A stretch of DNA of 56,994 nt, taken from positions 1-56,994 of the IMG/VR virus record IMGVR_UViG_3300042197_003393, one strand, 5' to 3'. The stretch is from a virus. The notes under the pieces are model-generated. The model ran no database searches. It saw only the letters and a list, made by a program, of their open reading frames with translations, and was not told where the DNA came from. Position numbers and translations under genes: made by a program. Shown in pieces: positions 49,503-56,994 of this stretch (positions are counted from its first letter, which is position 1; each line of letters starts with the position of its first letter).

Positions 49503-52349
49503 TTAGACAGCAGTTGCGCCAGCCACCACGCCACCGGCTGCCAGCACTTCTTCAGCAGAAAAGCTAGCGCCAGTACGAAGCACCACAAGGTTCAGAGCGA
49601 TAAATTCGACGGCCCGAGTGGGCTTCAAGAAGACCGACACCCAGAGCTCGTTACGATCAATACGCTCAGGAGTGTTGTTAGTCTCATCGCAAACCACACT
49701 GAAGGCAGTCAAACCCCTTCTGGACTGAATATCAGACAAGAAGGGCGAGACAGTAGCTCGGACTTGACGCCACAGAGCATTATCATTAGGCTCGAAGACG
49801 AAGTTTCTCAGCAACGTCACTAAGTTCTTCTTCACGTACAACATCAACATTCTTACGTTTACCCGATCAAGAGCGGTTGCGCTGCGGCGCAAGGTTCGCT
49901 GACCCCAGACAATTATACCGTCTTGCGGGAACTTAACGATCGGATTCACTGCGTTCCCAGACCCGTAAAGTAGGTCTCGCTCACCTTGGGTCGGCGAGTA
50001 TTCCACATCAAGAGCCGTCAGCAACCTACCACGTCTTAGACCGGCGGGAGCAAACCACTGTTCCGCATCCCGAGCAGTTCTTGAATAGACGGCAGCAACG
50101 TGTCCAGAGGGAGGAACCCAGATTTCTTCATTCCTGAATTGATCAAAAACTCTAAGCCAACCCCAGTAGAGAGCTCCGTAGCTGCTATTGATAGCGGAAC
50201 TGAGATCCGACAACAGCATACCATTATGCCAGTCAATCACTTGTTGAGGCCTTAACCCAAACGGAGGATCGACGAGATAAAGAACATCACCGCGGCTCTC
50301 ACACATCTGAAGTGCGGTCCCGATCACTGATCCTGTTGAAAATCCGGGAGTAAGCAGCAAGTTAATATCATACGACTCGGGATTTTGGAACGCATAAAGA
50401 CCGGTGTTAAGAGCCGGACTGCCGATCACAGCTGCATCCAAGCTGCTCGAATAAGCCGGATCAAGCGGAATTCCATTCTCCTGACCATTGAACGACTTAT
50501 TGTTTATCTGCGATGGCAATCTAACTTCAAAAGTCGTGAGACTCGTGTTGTTATCAAGATACGAGGGACGCTCTTCCCAGTTGATGAACTGATTACCGGC
50601 CGTACCACCGTATTTTGAACCGGGATTTAATATGTTCGCAATGTAACGATCGTCGCGCTTGTCAAAACTGACGTCTTCTACCAAGTCAGCGACTGCACCA
50701 AACGAATCCTTCACGCTGATGCGGTAACGACCTGCGGCGTCGCCTACGGCATCCGTAAAGATATCAAGACTAACAGTGTAACCGTTGATCCAAGTACCAG
50801 CACTTGGCGCTACTAAAAATCCGACTATGTTGCTAAAGTAGGCCGAATCAGCCAAGCATGATGAGCTAGAAGGATCCAATTCGCAAGTATAAGGAGTAGA
50901 AGCATCGTTCTCACCTGAAGCTGGTAGCGTTAATCGGTTATCGCTAAATCCCCTATAAGCTCTCTTGTAAGGATAAGCGATGTTTAACGTCTCAGCGAAA
51001 CGCAAAGAACGCAGATTTGAATAGTTAGCTAATAATAACAATGTAGCGAGCTGATGATCAACATGTGCAACTATTACCACGTGATCAGTACCGCCCGGTA
51101 CCGTCAGCACAAATGAATCCCAGTAGGTCTGACCAGCGGATATACCGGCTGCATCGATGCTCGCCGCAACCGCACTTGCAGATTGGTCATTTCCGATCGC
51201 AATATTAAACTCAAGCGTGACCGTCGCCGCAGACTCAATCACATTCATCTTGATCCGATTATTGGCCGTTGTGATGTCATAAGGACCAACATCGGTGCCA
51301 ATCAAGAACGATCGTGGGATGTCATACGCATAACGGCTGGTTCCAACGGCGATAGCGAAAGCCGAAGTGCCGGTTAACTGTATGCGCTCTCCAGCGGTAG
51401 TGGTGATTATCTGAGGAATAGTCGTATCATCTTCTAACGTGTACTCGATGAATGAGTAATCTTCTCCTGAAATCGCAGCGTTTAACGCAGCCACCAAGGA
51501 AGTCACATCCGTATAAGTAGCAGCCGTCAGCGTATATGTGCCACCGTCCACGCCTTCAACAGCGATCGTAAAAGTCCGATTATCTGGTTTAACAGTGAAT
51601 GTGAACGTGTCGTTTTCGTCTAAGACACCAGCCGACACATTCACTCTGACTGATAATCCATTACCCAAAGAGATGTAATTGCTCACCCCGTCGTCATTGT
51701 CATCGACTAAAGTGCCTTCGGCCAACACTTCGCCGTCCGAATTACGGATGATTTCAAAACCAGCACCGTCAACAGAAGCCGCTGCGGATACAGTCGGCGG
51801 CGAGGTTATGACCATCACAAATGAATCGTCAATGTCGCCAGTGTATGTGCCAGTAGTGTTAAGCGTGGCGGTGGTTGCACCAAAAGTATTCGAGGCATCC
51901 ACATCATTATATGTGATGTTATCGACCGATGCGGCTTGGAAAGTGATGGGATTGTCTGCAGACACAGCACGGAGATTAATGCGACCGTAGTCAATACCGG
52001 TGAAGAGTGGTATCCTTCCCCAACCGTTGCTGCGCGTACCAGAAGTATCAATGCAAATGTCGGCCAAGGATTCTGCTTGACCTGTCTCGCATTCCACGCC
52101 GACGCGCAGTATATAGCATGCGTTACCTTCCTCAAGATAGGAAAGCACGGCATACATCAAGTAACTCTCGGGGAAAGGACTTCCAAATGTGTCAATCGCT
52201 TGCTGAGCAGTAGATATTAACGTCGGGACGTTCATCGGCCCCTTTTTGGCAGCTCCGATGAATGCCGGACGCAATGGTCCGACTGAAGACGGAAGAACAC
52301 TCAGATCGATCTCACGGGGGAAAACCCCTGGGCTCAAGTACACTGGCAT
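49503..52349 (-). CDS. 18: Tail sheath protein, T4 gp18-like
   Basis: 948 residues; T4 gp18 has 659. The start YLSPGVFPREIDLSVLPSS and the C-terminal FEPNDNALWRQVRATVSPFLSDI with ELWVSVFLKPTRAVEFIALNLVV are standard for contractile sheaths. The extra length comes from a beta-rich, Thr/Ala/Asp-rich insertion at about residues 130-440, likely protruding outside the sheath. GC-richer than its neighbours, as expected for an abundant protein. ATG at 52347-52349. The 61-nt gap upstream shows no clear promoter. Confidence 0.95.
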   Translation of the reverse strand: MPVYLSPGVFPREIDLSVLPSSVGPLRPAFIGAAKKGPMNVPTLISTAQQAIDTFGSPFPESYLMYAVLSYLEEGNACYILRVGVECETGQAESLADICIDTSGTRSNGWGRIPLFTGIDYGRINLRAVSADNPITFQAASVDNITYNDVDASNTFGATTATLNTTGTYTGDIDDSFVMVITSPPTVSAAASVDGAGFEIIRNSDGEVLAEGTLVDDNDDGVSNYISLGNGLSVRVNVSAGVLDENDTFTFTVKPDNRTFTIAVEGVDGGTYTLTAATYTDVTSLVAALNAAISGEDYSFIEYTLEDDTTIPQIITTTAGERIQLTGTSAFAIAVGTSRYAYDIPRSFLIGTDVGPYDITTANNRIKMNVIESAATVTLEFNIAIGNDQSASAVAASIDAAGISAGQTYWDSFVLTVPGGTDHVVIVAHVDHQLATLLLLANYSNLRSLRFAETLNIAYPYKRAYRGFSDNRLTLPASGENDASTPYTCELDPSSSSCLADSAYFSNIVGFLVAPSAGTWINGYTVSLDIFTDAVGDAAGRYRISVKDSFGAVADLVEDVSFDKRDDRYIANILNPGSKYGGTAGNQFINWEERPSYLDNNTSLTTFEVRLPSQINNKSFNGQENGIPLDPAYSSSLDAAVIGSPALNTGLYAFQNPESYDINLLLTPGFSTGSVIGTALQMCESRGDVLYLVDPPFGLRPQQVIDWHNGMLLSDLSSAINSSYGALYWGWLRVFDQFRNEEIWVPPSGHVAAVYSRTARDAEQWFAPAGLRRGRLLTALDVEYSPTQGERDLLYGSGNAVNPIVKFPQDGIIVWGQRTLRRSATALDRVNVRMLMLYVKKNLVTLLRNFVFEPNDNALWRQVRATVSPFLSDIQSRRGLTAFSVVCDETNNTPERIDRNELWVSVFLKPTRAVEFIALNLVVLRTGASFSAEEVLAAGGVVAGATAV

Positions 52350-52410
52350 ATTTGTTGCTCCCGTCTAGACCCTAACCCATGACATATTTTTTCCCAAAGA
52401 ATCGGACGAT

Positions 52411-52635
52411 TCACGCATCTTCGCTATCGTACACGACTCTGACTAAACCCTTCTTAGTCAAATTCTCGATCTGATCTGATCTCAAATGGCTCTTTAACAG
52501 CAAGACGTCCCGGCCGGGCATGATACGCACTTGTTGTTCGCTAGTAAAAAAGTCACCGCCCGGTGTACGGACTTGAAGCGGGATCATCTGCTTAGAATTA
52601 TTATAGATCCTAACCACATGAGTCTTCTTAGCCAT
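52411..52635 (-). CDS. Small protein upstream of the sheath gene, 74 aa
   Basis: Short, basic, beta-rich protein (HVVRIYNNSKQMIPLQVRTPGGDFF, then VRIMPGRDVLLLKSHL and an end helix-strand). ATG with AGGAG 6 nt upstream. The compact form, with a PGGDF turn, suggests a small virion or connector protein. It lies between the gp15-like and sheath genes; no family recognised. Confidence 0.65.
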   Translation of the reverse strand: MAKKTHVVRIYNNSKQMIPLQVRTPGGDFFTSEQQVRIMPGRDVLLLKSHLRSDQIENLTKKGLVRVVYDSEDA

Positions 52636-52644
52636 TAGTCACTC

Positions 52645-53454
52645 CTAGTCCTTCAAATCGGCAATCAAAAGATTACCGACTCGTTCCTTAAACCCTACCA
52701 CACGCCCTAAAACCATCGGCACTATCTTTTCCGGCAATGGCAACCACGCTTCTGCCGTCGTAGTTAATTCATATCTTACATTTGCATGCTGGTCATGGCC
52801 TAACTCCTTGTCGCTCGCATCATTACACCCACCAAATTTCAACTGTACATTCCCAGCAATCTTTCCATCCGACATCCTGAATTCAGCCAAAGGCGAATAA
52901 CGTAGTAGTAGTTGGTGAACCACATATTCTGCATCACGTTTTCTCTCAGTCCAAATCGTTATCTTATAATTGACATTAAACGGCATTGGCCTATAAACCT
53001 TGGCCACTAGGTTACCTCTAGTTGAAAGAAACCGAGTTGACAATGGGTGATACCTAGGACTAAACTTTTCAGGATTAAATTCATGACCTTCTCGACTAAT
53101 AGCAGCAAGTGGCAACCTAGCGCGTCCCTCCTTGAGATCGTCTGCCCAAATTAATAAACTCTTGTCACCACCCGCAATCTTTACACGCATGAACCGATAT
53201 GAATCCTTAGTCGGCACTCTGATGCCACTAAAATATTGCTTCATAGCAGAATCTAGTGACCAAAACCCCGGCTGTAAAAATTCTTCCAAGTAACTCGGAT
53301 ATGATTGATAGTCACTACCATCCAGAGGTATTCGACCGCCTTCGGCATGGCTTGATTGCCTTGCCGCCGGTAATTCATTTATTCCAAAAGGTGGTAGAGC
53401 AACAGTACCAGGTTGCTTAACTGAAAAGTCACTATTAAAATTATGAATAGTCAT
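52645..53454 (-). CDS. 15: Tail completion/sheath-stabilising protein, T4 gp15-like
   Basis: 269 residues (T4 gp15, 272). VYRPMPFNVNYKITIWTERKRDAEYVVHQLLLRYSP is the gp15 core pattern, a strand with R-P-M-P-F/Y-N followed by a helix that packs in the terminator ring. gp15 closes the tail at its head-proximal end. ATG overlapping the upstream stop by 4 nt. Order 13-14-15-18-19 is kept with small genes in between. Confidence 0.8.
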   Translation of the reverse strand: MTIHNFNSDFSVKQPGTVALPPFGINELPAARQSSHAEGGRIPLDGSDYQSYPSYLEEFLQPGFWSLDSAMKQYFSGIRVPTKDSYRFMRVKIAGGDKSLLIWADDLKEGRARLPLAAISREGHEFNPEKFSPRYHPLSTRFLSTRGNLVAKVYRPMPFNVNYKITIWTERKRDAEYVVHQLLLRYSPLAEFRMSDGKIAGNVQLKFGGCNDASDKELGHDQHANVRYELTTTAEAWLPLPEKIVPMVLGRVVGFKERVGNLLIADLKD

Positions 53455-53726
53455 CGCAATTTGCTAATTAACTCCCCCTCATCTTTTAACAGAGTCATAT
53501 ATCCATCAACCACGCGCTTCATTTCAGATAATTCTACTTCGTCATTTATATTCTTATTAGCGATCAATTTTAACGATATTGTATCTTGGGCTTCAGTGCG
53601 GTCAGCAGCACGAATAGGCACATTTATCTGTTCGGCAAGTTCGACACCTATATTCTTAGCTATTCTTGATACCACCATATTATGTTGCAAACTAAAGACT
53701 TTGCGTAGATTATCTGCGCCTTCCAT
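53451..53726 (-). CDS. Small helical protein, 91 aa
   Basis: Unrecognised helical protein (FSLQHNMVVSRIAKNIGVELAEQI, then a second long helix near ELSEMKRVVDGYMTLLKDEGELI). Overlaps gp14-like by 1 nt and gp15-like by 4 nt, so it is tightly coupled in the neck operon. Possibly a connector or chaperone-like component; not identified. Confidence 0.6.
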   Translation of the reverse strand: MEGADNLRKVFSLQHNMVVSRIAKNIGVELAEQINVPIRAADRTEAQDTISLKLIANKNINDEVELSEMKRVVDGYMTLLKDEGELISKLR

Positions 53727-54340
53727 TATACTGACTCCATATATCGACCACCAGACATATCAGGCTCGTCACCTTGCATGTCTTGCTCTGGTCTAACCGT
53801 AACATCCGCAGTAAGAGATTCGCACTGACACGTCATATAAAGCCAGATATAACGGTACATGCCAGACGGAGTAGCGTTAACTACCCTAAAATTCTTGGGA
53901 GCGATCGGCGTAGAATTATAAGGGACTTGTATGACATCACCCGTCCTAAGCATACGCGGACCTAGGAGGTTATATATTTGTAGATGACTAAAGCTAATCT
54001 CCATACGATTAACCGAATCAGCACCCCAAGCCTTTAATTCGATTTCTATCTTGTTTGGCTTGAATGTGCCTTTTATATTATAGGGAGTCCAATATGTTGG
54101 GTCCGGATCTTCGTCCCACACGGCATCATAGTCAGCATTATCAGTCCTAGCAAATATCTTCAACTCTGCGCCGCTAATGGCTATCATCTCATCGGCTCTA
54201 GCTCTGGCCATTCTGATAATCGCAGCATCCGGATTCCAGATTGCCAATTTATTATTAGCTAAGTCAGCCTCGGTGCGATAGCTTTCTTGTGTCTCAGTAA
54301 AATCAGTGTACCCGTTAGGAACACCAAAATCATATATCAT
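53726..54340 (-). CDS. Neck protein, gp14-like
   Basis: 204 residues. The segment PNKIEIELKAWGADSVNRMEISFSHLQIYNLLGPRMLRTGDVIQVPYN has the gp14-like arrangement of strands ending in a GDxI-x-P motif, and the gene stands between gp13-like and gp15-like genes. gp14 binds the portal-gp13 connector. ATG with AGGAG 7 nt upstream. Sequence similarity is moderate, position strong. Confidence 0.55.
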   Translation of the reverse strand: MIYDFGVPNGYTDFTETQESYRTEADLANNKLAIWNPDAAIIRMARARADEMIAISGAELKIFARTDNADYDAVWDEDPDPTYWTPYNIKGTFKPNKIEIELKAWGADSVNRMEISFSHLQIYNLLGPRMLRTGDVIQVPYNSTPIAPKNFRVVNATPSGMYRYIWLYMTCQCESLTADVTVRPEQDMQGDEPDMSGGRYMESV

Positions 54341-54349
54341 ATAACACTC

Positions 54350-54838
54350 CTAGCCAAGAGACCAAGGAGGAACCGGACCCAATACGCCCCCACCGGCTGG
54401 AAAAGTCCCTTCAGCTACATATGGGTCAGGTGGGGGTGGTATATTTTCTCTAAAATCTGGCGATGGGCAATATCCCATTCCTATAATATCACACTTATCA
54501 TACTTTTCCTCGATAGGCAGTTCCGATCCGGGTAAATTCCTAAGCATCTCATAATAGTTAGGATATAGTTCACAAGGGCAATTAATAGGTATAGGAGGCA
54601 ATACAAACCACTTCTGTCTAACACCCTTATTAAAATTATCGCCATACTTCACATATGACCCAGGTATCGCCGCCAAAGCCTCTGTTAAATCGACAAGAGC
54701 ATTCTTGCATGCCTTACCAGCTGCCATATAAGCAGATAATGTCCTTGAAGTTAAGGCTGATGTAGGTTCACATCCCGGCACTAAAACCTTGTTACGGCCT
54801 CTTACCTCTAATTGATATGAAAATGTGGGCGTACTCAT
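54350..54838 (-). CDS. Hypothetical neck-region protein, 162 aa
   Basis: The ATG at 54836-54838 directly follows the upstream stop (2 nt); a GTG at 54847 inside the previous gene is less likely. N-terminal strand-helix part (FSYQLEVRGRNKVLVPG), a Cys-containing middle (PINCPCELYPNYYEM, KCDIIGMGYC) and a Pro/Gly-rich tail. Probably a minor structural protein. Not recognised. Confidence 0.6.
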   Translation of the reverse strand: MSTPTFSYQLEVRGRNKVLVPGCEPTSALTSRTLSAYMAAGKACKNALVDLTEALAAIPGSYVKYGDNFNKGVRQKWFVLPPIPINCPCELYPNYYEMLRNLPGSELPIEEKYDKCDIIGMGYCPSPDFRENIPPPPDPYVAEGTFPAGGGVLGPVPPWSLG

Positions 54839-54840
54839 AA

Positions 54841-55623
54841 TCACCACATCACCGGTCCAATTGGTTCACCCAATTGAATAGCTCTGTTAAGTATTTCTTC
54901 CTTTACTTTCTCGCCTTCGGAGATTAAATCACCACCATCAAAATTCAGCGTTCCACCATCAGGAGTTGGCATGCCATTTATCTTGCGTCTTGCGGTTCCC
55001 ACAGCAATCTTGGCCTCAGCCAGCATCATATCATATGCCAGCATTCTGGCTTGAGGGCTTCTAAAATGAGTAATGACCGGCGTGTATAAAACAACCACCG
55101 GAAATGCTCCCTTTGGTGTCGGATATAATCTTATGAGTTGATCCTTAGCAGACAATGCGTCTCCCTCTACGGTACTGTTGCCCTCATTTAAGACCTCCCA
55201 GTGACCTTCCGTTCCTAAGACTTTCTGGCTAAACTTTCGATAAGCTTGTAATAAATGATAATCGGTCAATATGTTTTGAATGCCTGAAATATTCCCGATA
55301 TTAAATAAAAAACTCTCAGCGCCAAACACATCGTCTATGCGAGTCGTCACTGGGTCCCAATTCACCGATTGTATCCAATAAGCATCAGCGGGCATTGGAT
55401 ACGTAGATTGTAGAGGAGTAGTGTAGAACATCGATAATTTCTGTTCTCGAGGAAAATAGCCGGCGATGAAATCACCAGCAACCTTCCATATAGTCTCCCA
55501 CTGATCCTCGGTAATTTCTACATCAACATTTGGATAGCCTAGCTTGCTTAAGACATATTTCTTCATCGGCTCACTACGTAACTTGAGAACCGATGGAAGA
55601 TCAGTGGGTGCCAAGATAGCCAT
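54841..55623 (-). CDS. 13: Neck protein, T4 gp13-like
   Basis: 260 residues (T4 gp13, 309). The head-tail connector start YVLSKLGYPNVDVEITEDQWETIWKVAGDFIAGYF matches the pattern LxxLG-P-V-x-I-E-I-x-x-x-Q. A later helix RMLAYDMMLAEAKIAVGTARRK is the usual C-terminal helix of such adaptors. It would sit on the portal and receive the tail. ATG with GAGGTG 5 nt upstream. Confidence 0.75.
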   Translation of the reverse strand: MAILAPTDLPSVLKLRSEPMKKYVLSKLGYPNVDVEITEDQWETIWKVAGDFIAGYFPREQKLSMFYTTPLQSTYPMPADAYWIQSVNWDPVTTRIDDVFGAESFLFNIGNISGIQNILTDYHLLQAYRKFSQKVLGTEGHWEVLNEGNSTVEGDALSAKDQLIRLYPTPKGAFPVVVLYTPVITHFRSPQARMLAYDMMLAEAKIAVGTARRKINGMPTPDGGTLNFDGGDLISEGEKVKEEILNRAIQLGEPIGPVMW

Positions 55624-55631
55624 CTAACACC

Positions 55632-56201
55632 TCACTGCGGAAAGTGAAACCCTCTATCTCCGTACGTGACACCAGCATAGTCTAATCTGAATATTTTAAA
55701 ATCATACGCTGCGGGCAATGATGCACCTATAGCAGATGTCATAGCTGTTTTAAGCGATTTGACCTGATTGTCAGTCGCTGACAATGTGGTGACTTCATAG
55801 GAATGCTGATTCATTCCTTCGATGACTTCTCCAGCGTGCAATACCATCTTATCGCTATATGTGTAAGCGTTGGCAGTCGCTGAATTATAAAATCCAGTAA
55901 TCATAGCCAGTGCCGGTTTTTCGCCAAATTGCGGAACTGTGGCTGTGCCATACACTAGTCCACTCATGCCAGCATGGTCGGTACCAGTATATGATCTATG
56001 CTGTCCGCCACCGGGTGCCGCAATGCTCAATGTTGATGGCACTAAAGTCTCTAAGCCCTCATAAATATACTGAGATATCTTTTGCATGTCTCGCCATATG
56101 GCAAATCGTTTTCTCGGTTTATGATAATCGGGTGAGCCGACCCCAGACCAAGCACCAGGAAAAATCTTTATGTGAGCGGTGAATGGTACCCATCTGCTCA
56201 T
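55632..56201 (-). CDS. Hypothetical virion protein, 189 aa
   Basis: Unrecognised. Beta-rich with several Tyr/Gly-rich strands (AWSGVGSPDYHKP, PGGGQHRSYTGTDHAGMSGLVYG, YAGVTYGDRGFHF). ATG with AGGAG 6 nt upstream. First gene after a strong hairpin; followed by gp13-like after 8 nt. Position suggests head-tail joining or head decoration. Confidence 0.6.
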   Translation of the reverse strand: MSRWVPFTAHIKIFPGAWSGVGSPDYHKPRKRFAIWRDMQKISQYIYEGLETLVPSTLSIAAPGGGQHRSYTGTDHAGMSGLVYGTATVPQFGEKPALAMITGFYNSATANAYTYSDKMVLHAGEVIEGMNQHSYEVTTLSATDNQVKSLKTAMTSAIGASLPAAYDFKIFRLDYAGVTYGDRGFHFPQ

Positions 56202-56242
56202 GGCGGTCTCCTTCAGTCTAACTTTGATCTCATGGACATGGA

Positions 56243-56271
56243 TTGGGCCGCACCATAATAGTGCGGCCCAA
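56243..56271. other. Strong GC-rich hairpin after the small gene at 56.3 kb
   Basis: TTGGGCCGCAC at 56243-56253 pairs with GTGCGGCCCAA at 56261-56271: 11 perfect pairs, 7-nt loop. It follows the stop of the minus-strand gene by 20 nt in a 90-nt gap. There is no T run, so a partial terminator or RNA 3' stabiliser is more likely than full termination. Confidence 0.9.
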
Positions 56272-56291
56272 CTTCTGATCCTAATTAATGA

Positions 56292-56678
56292 TCAGACCGA
56301 GCGGAGTTCGTCGTGCAGGTCACCAGTCAAACCGACGGCGGTGTTGCTGATGAACTTGTCCTGACCGATCTGGAACGCAAAATCCACATCCGCCATGCTA
56401 GTCTGGGCATCGGCAAAAGTGGTAACCGCATTCAGGCCGACCACGATCGGGAAGCCACGGCCTGCGCCGTGTCGGGCTTCACCCATGTAGGGCGACATGT
56501 CGGAAACGGTCGTATCGCGAGAAAGGACGGACACTAAGATCTCTTCGGCAGGGACGCTCATGACCAGTGGCCTGAGTCGCTTGATTAAAGCGGCTACAGA
56601 GTCCTGCCTCAGAGCCTGCCGATAGGACCGCACTGTCCGGTACACCTTGATATCGGTGTTAGCTGGCTGAGCTGACAT
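56292..56678 (-). CDS. Probably abundant small virion protein, 128 aa
   Basis: The ATG at 56676-56678 (MSAQPANTDIK) has GGGAG 8 nt upstream; an earlier in-frame start at 56714 lacks one. Sequence is mixed alpha/beta without a known motif. GC-rich, optimised-looking codons like those of capsid, sheath and tube genes, its own conserved promoter-like element, and a strong 3' hairpin all suggest a highly expressed protein, for example a head or neck decoration protein. Function not recognised. Confidence 0.7.
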   Translation of the reverse strand: MSAQPANTDIKVYRTVRSYRQALRQDSVAALIKRLRPLVMSVPAEEILVSVLSRDTTVSDMSPYMGEARHGAGRGFPIVVGLNAVTTFADAQTSMADVDFAFQIGQDKFISNTAVGLTGDLHDELRSV

Positions 56679-56721
56679 GCGTCTATCTCCCAAAGAAATT
56701 GAAACACTATCCACGGACTAA

Positions 56722-56747
56722 TTATTTTTGCACAAGAATTATAATTA
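56722..56747 (-). promoter_or_regulatory. Candidate late promoter, copy 2
   Basis: Minus-strand TAATTATAATTCT then TGTGCAAAAATAA, matching 24 of 26 bases with the element before the scaffold gene. 43 nt lie between it and the ATG at 56678. AATTATAATT is a palindrome, but the asymmetric TGTGCAAA part, shared by both copies, gives the leftward direction. No -35 box seen. Confidence 0.6.
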
Positions 56748-56767
56748 TTCATGCTCAAAATTAATCT

Positions 56768-56994
56768 ATGAAACTGCGCGCAATAGCCGAATCGACGAAT
56801 AAACCAATGTCGCAAGGTGCAAAATATTTTGAAAGTCTGATATCATACCTAAAAGACAATAAAGATAAACATTTGATAGAATGGCAGAAACTCAATAAAT
56901 ATTTCAAAAAACCGGTCACTAAAACATGGCAGACGACTAAGCACATAATTACCGATCTCATTAAAAAGACAACTAACGAACAAGAGCTGGCAAC
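56768..56994 (+). CDS. Start of a plus-strand hypothetical gene (cut by right edge)
   Basis: Open frame of 75 complete codons from ATG 56768, running off the window. Very basic and helical (KYFESLISYLKDNKDKHLIEWQKLNKYFKKP), resembling a small nucleic-acid-associated or recombination-mediator protein, but no motif is decisive. Divergent from the small gene at 56.3 kb. No clear ribosome-binding site. The overlapping minus-strand frame has poor protein character and is not called. Confidence 0.55.
   Translation, partial: MKLRAIAESTNKPMSQGAKYFESLISYLKDNKDKHLIEWQKLNKYFKKPVTKTWQTTKHIITDLIKKTTNEQELA

Noticed and set aside
56761-56961. Minus-strand frame of 66 codons at the right edge
   Set aside because: Cys/Ser/Leu-rich antisense composition; the plus-strand frame from 56768 is basic, helical and protein-like.

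Overview
The window is a continuous piece of a tailed-phage genome with contractile-tail, T4-type architecture (a T4-like myovirus, probably large). Evidence is a near complete set of T4-family virion genes on the minus strand: major capsid protein gp23, scaffold gp22, prohead protease gp21, portal gp20, both terminase subunits gp16/gp17, neck gp13/gp14-like, tail completion gp15, sheath gp18, three gp19-type tube proteins, a tape measure, and baseplate proteins of the gp5, gp6, gp25, gp26, gp27 and gp53 types. The host cannot be read from the sequence. A cobalamin-type ribonucleotide reductase suggests a host that makes or imports B12. No tRNA gene, CRISPR array, integrase or transposase was seen, and coding density is very high (many 1- or 4-nt stop/start overlaps, no gene-free stretch over about 110 nt).

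Layout. 1-7.9 kb: accessory region with a truncated GDP-mannose 4,6-dehydratase, small unknown genes, a PD-(D/E)XK nuclease, a phage metallopeptidase, and a plus-strand glycan operon (glycosyltransferase, cupin, DegT sugar aminotransferase) next to a sugar-N-methyltransferase-like gene and a second putative glycosyltransferase. 7.9-16.5 kb: head module (MCP, scaffold, protease, a 1070-residue acidic protein, portal). 16.6-23.8 kb: CAP-domain gene (plus strand), intein-containing large terminase, small terminase, a gp55-like late sigma factor with a zinc-ribbon insert, and a UvsW-like helicase. 23.8-29.4 kb: two more glycosyltransferases and an intein-containing class II ribonucleotide reductase. 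29.4-43.1 kb: baseplate and tape-measure module. 43.1-46.5 kb: primase, a coiled-coil membrane protein, a stand-alone PAS-domain protein and a Cys-rich protein. 46.2-56.7 kb: gp26-like, tube, sheath and neck genes. The last 227 nt hold the start of a plus-strand gene.

How it works together. The minus-strand genes are almost all late virion genes read leftward. A 26-bp element, identical at 24 positions, lies just upstream of the scaffold gene and of an abundant-looking small gene at 56.3-56.7 kb. It lacks an evident -35 box and is the best candidate for a promoter of the phage's own gp55-like sigma factor. GC-rich hairpins follow the genes that look most highly expressed. Plus-strand genes are mostly cargo. 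The sugar genes could together make GDP-4-keto-6-deoxymannose, aminate it to GDP-perosamine, possibly N-methylate it, and transfer sugars with up to four phage glycosyltransferases. Two full-length LAGLIDADG inteins sit at conserved sites in the terminase ATPase and in the reductase.

Functions are assigned from motifs and gene order read by eye; no database search was run.
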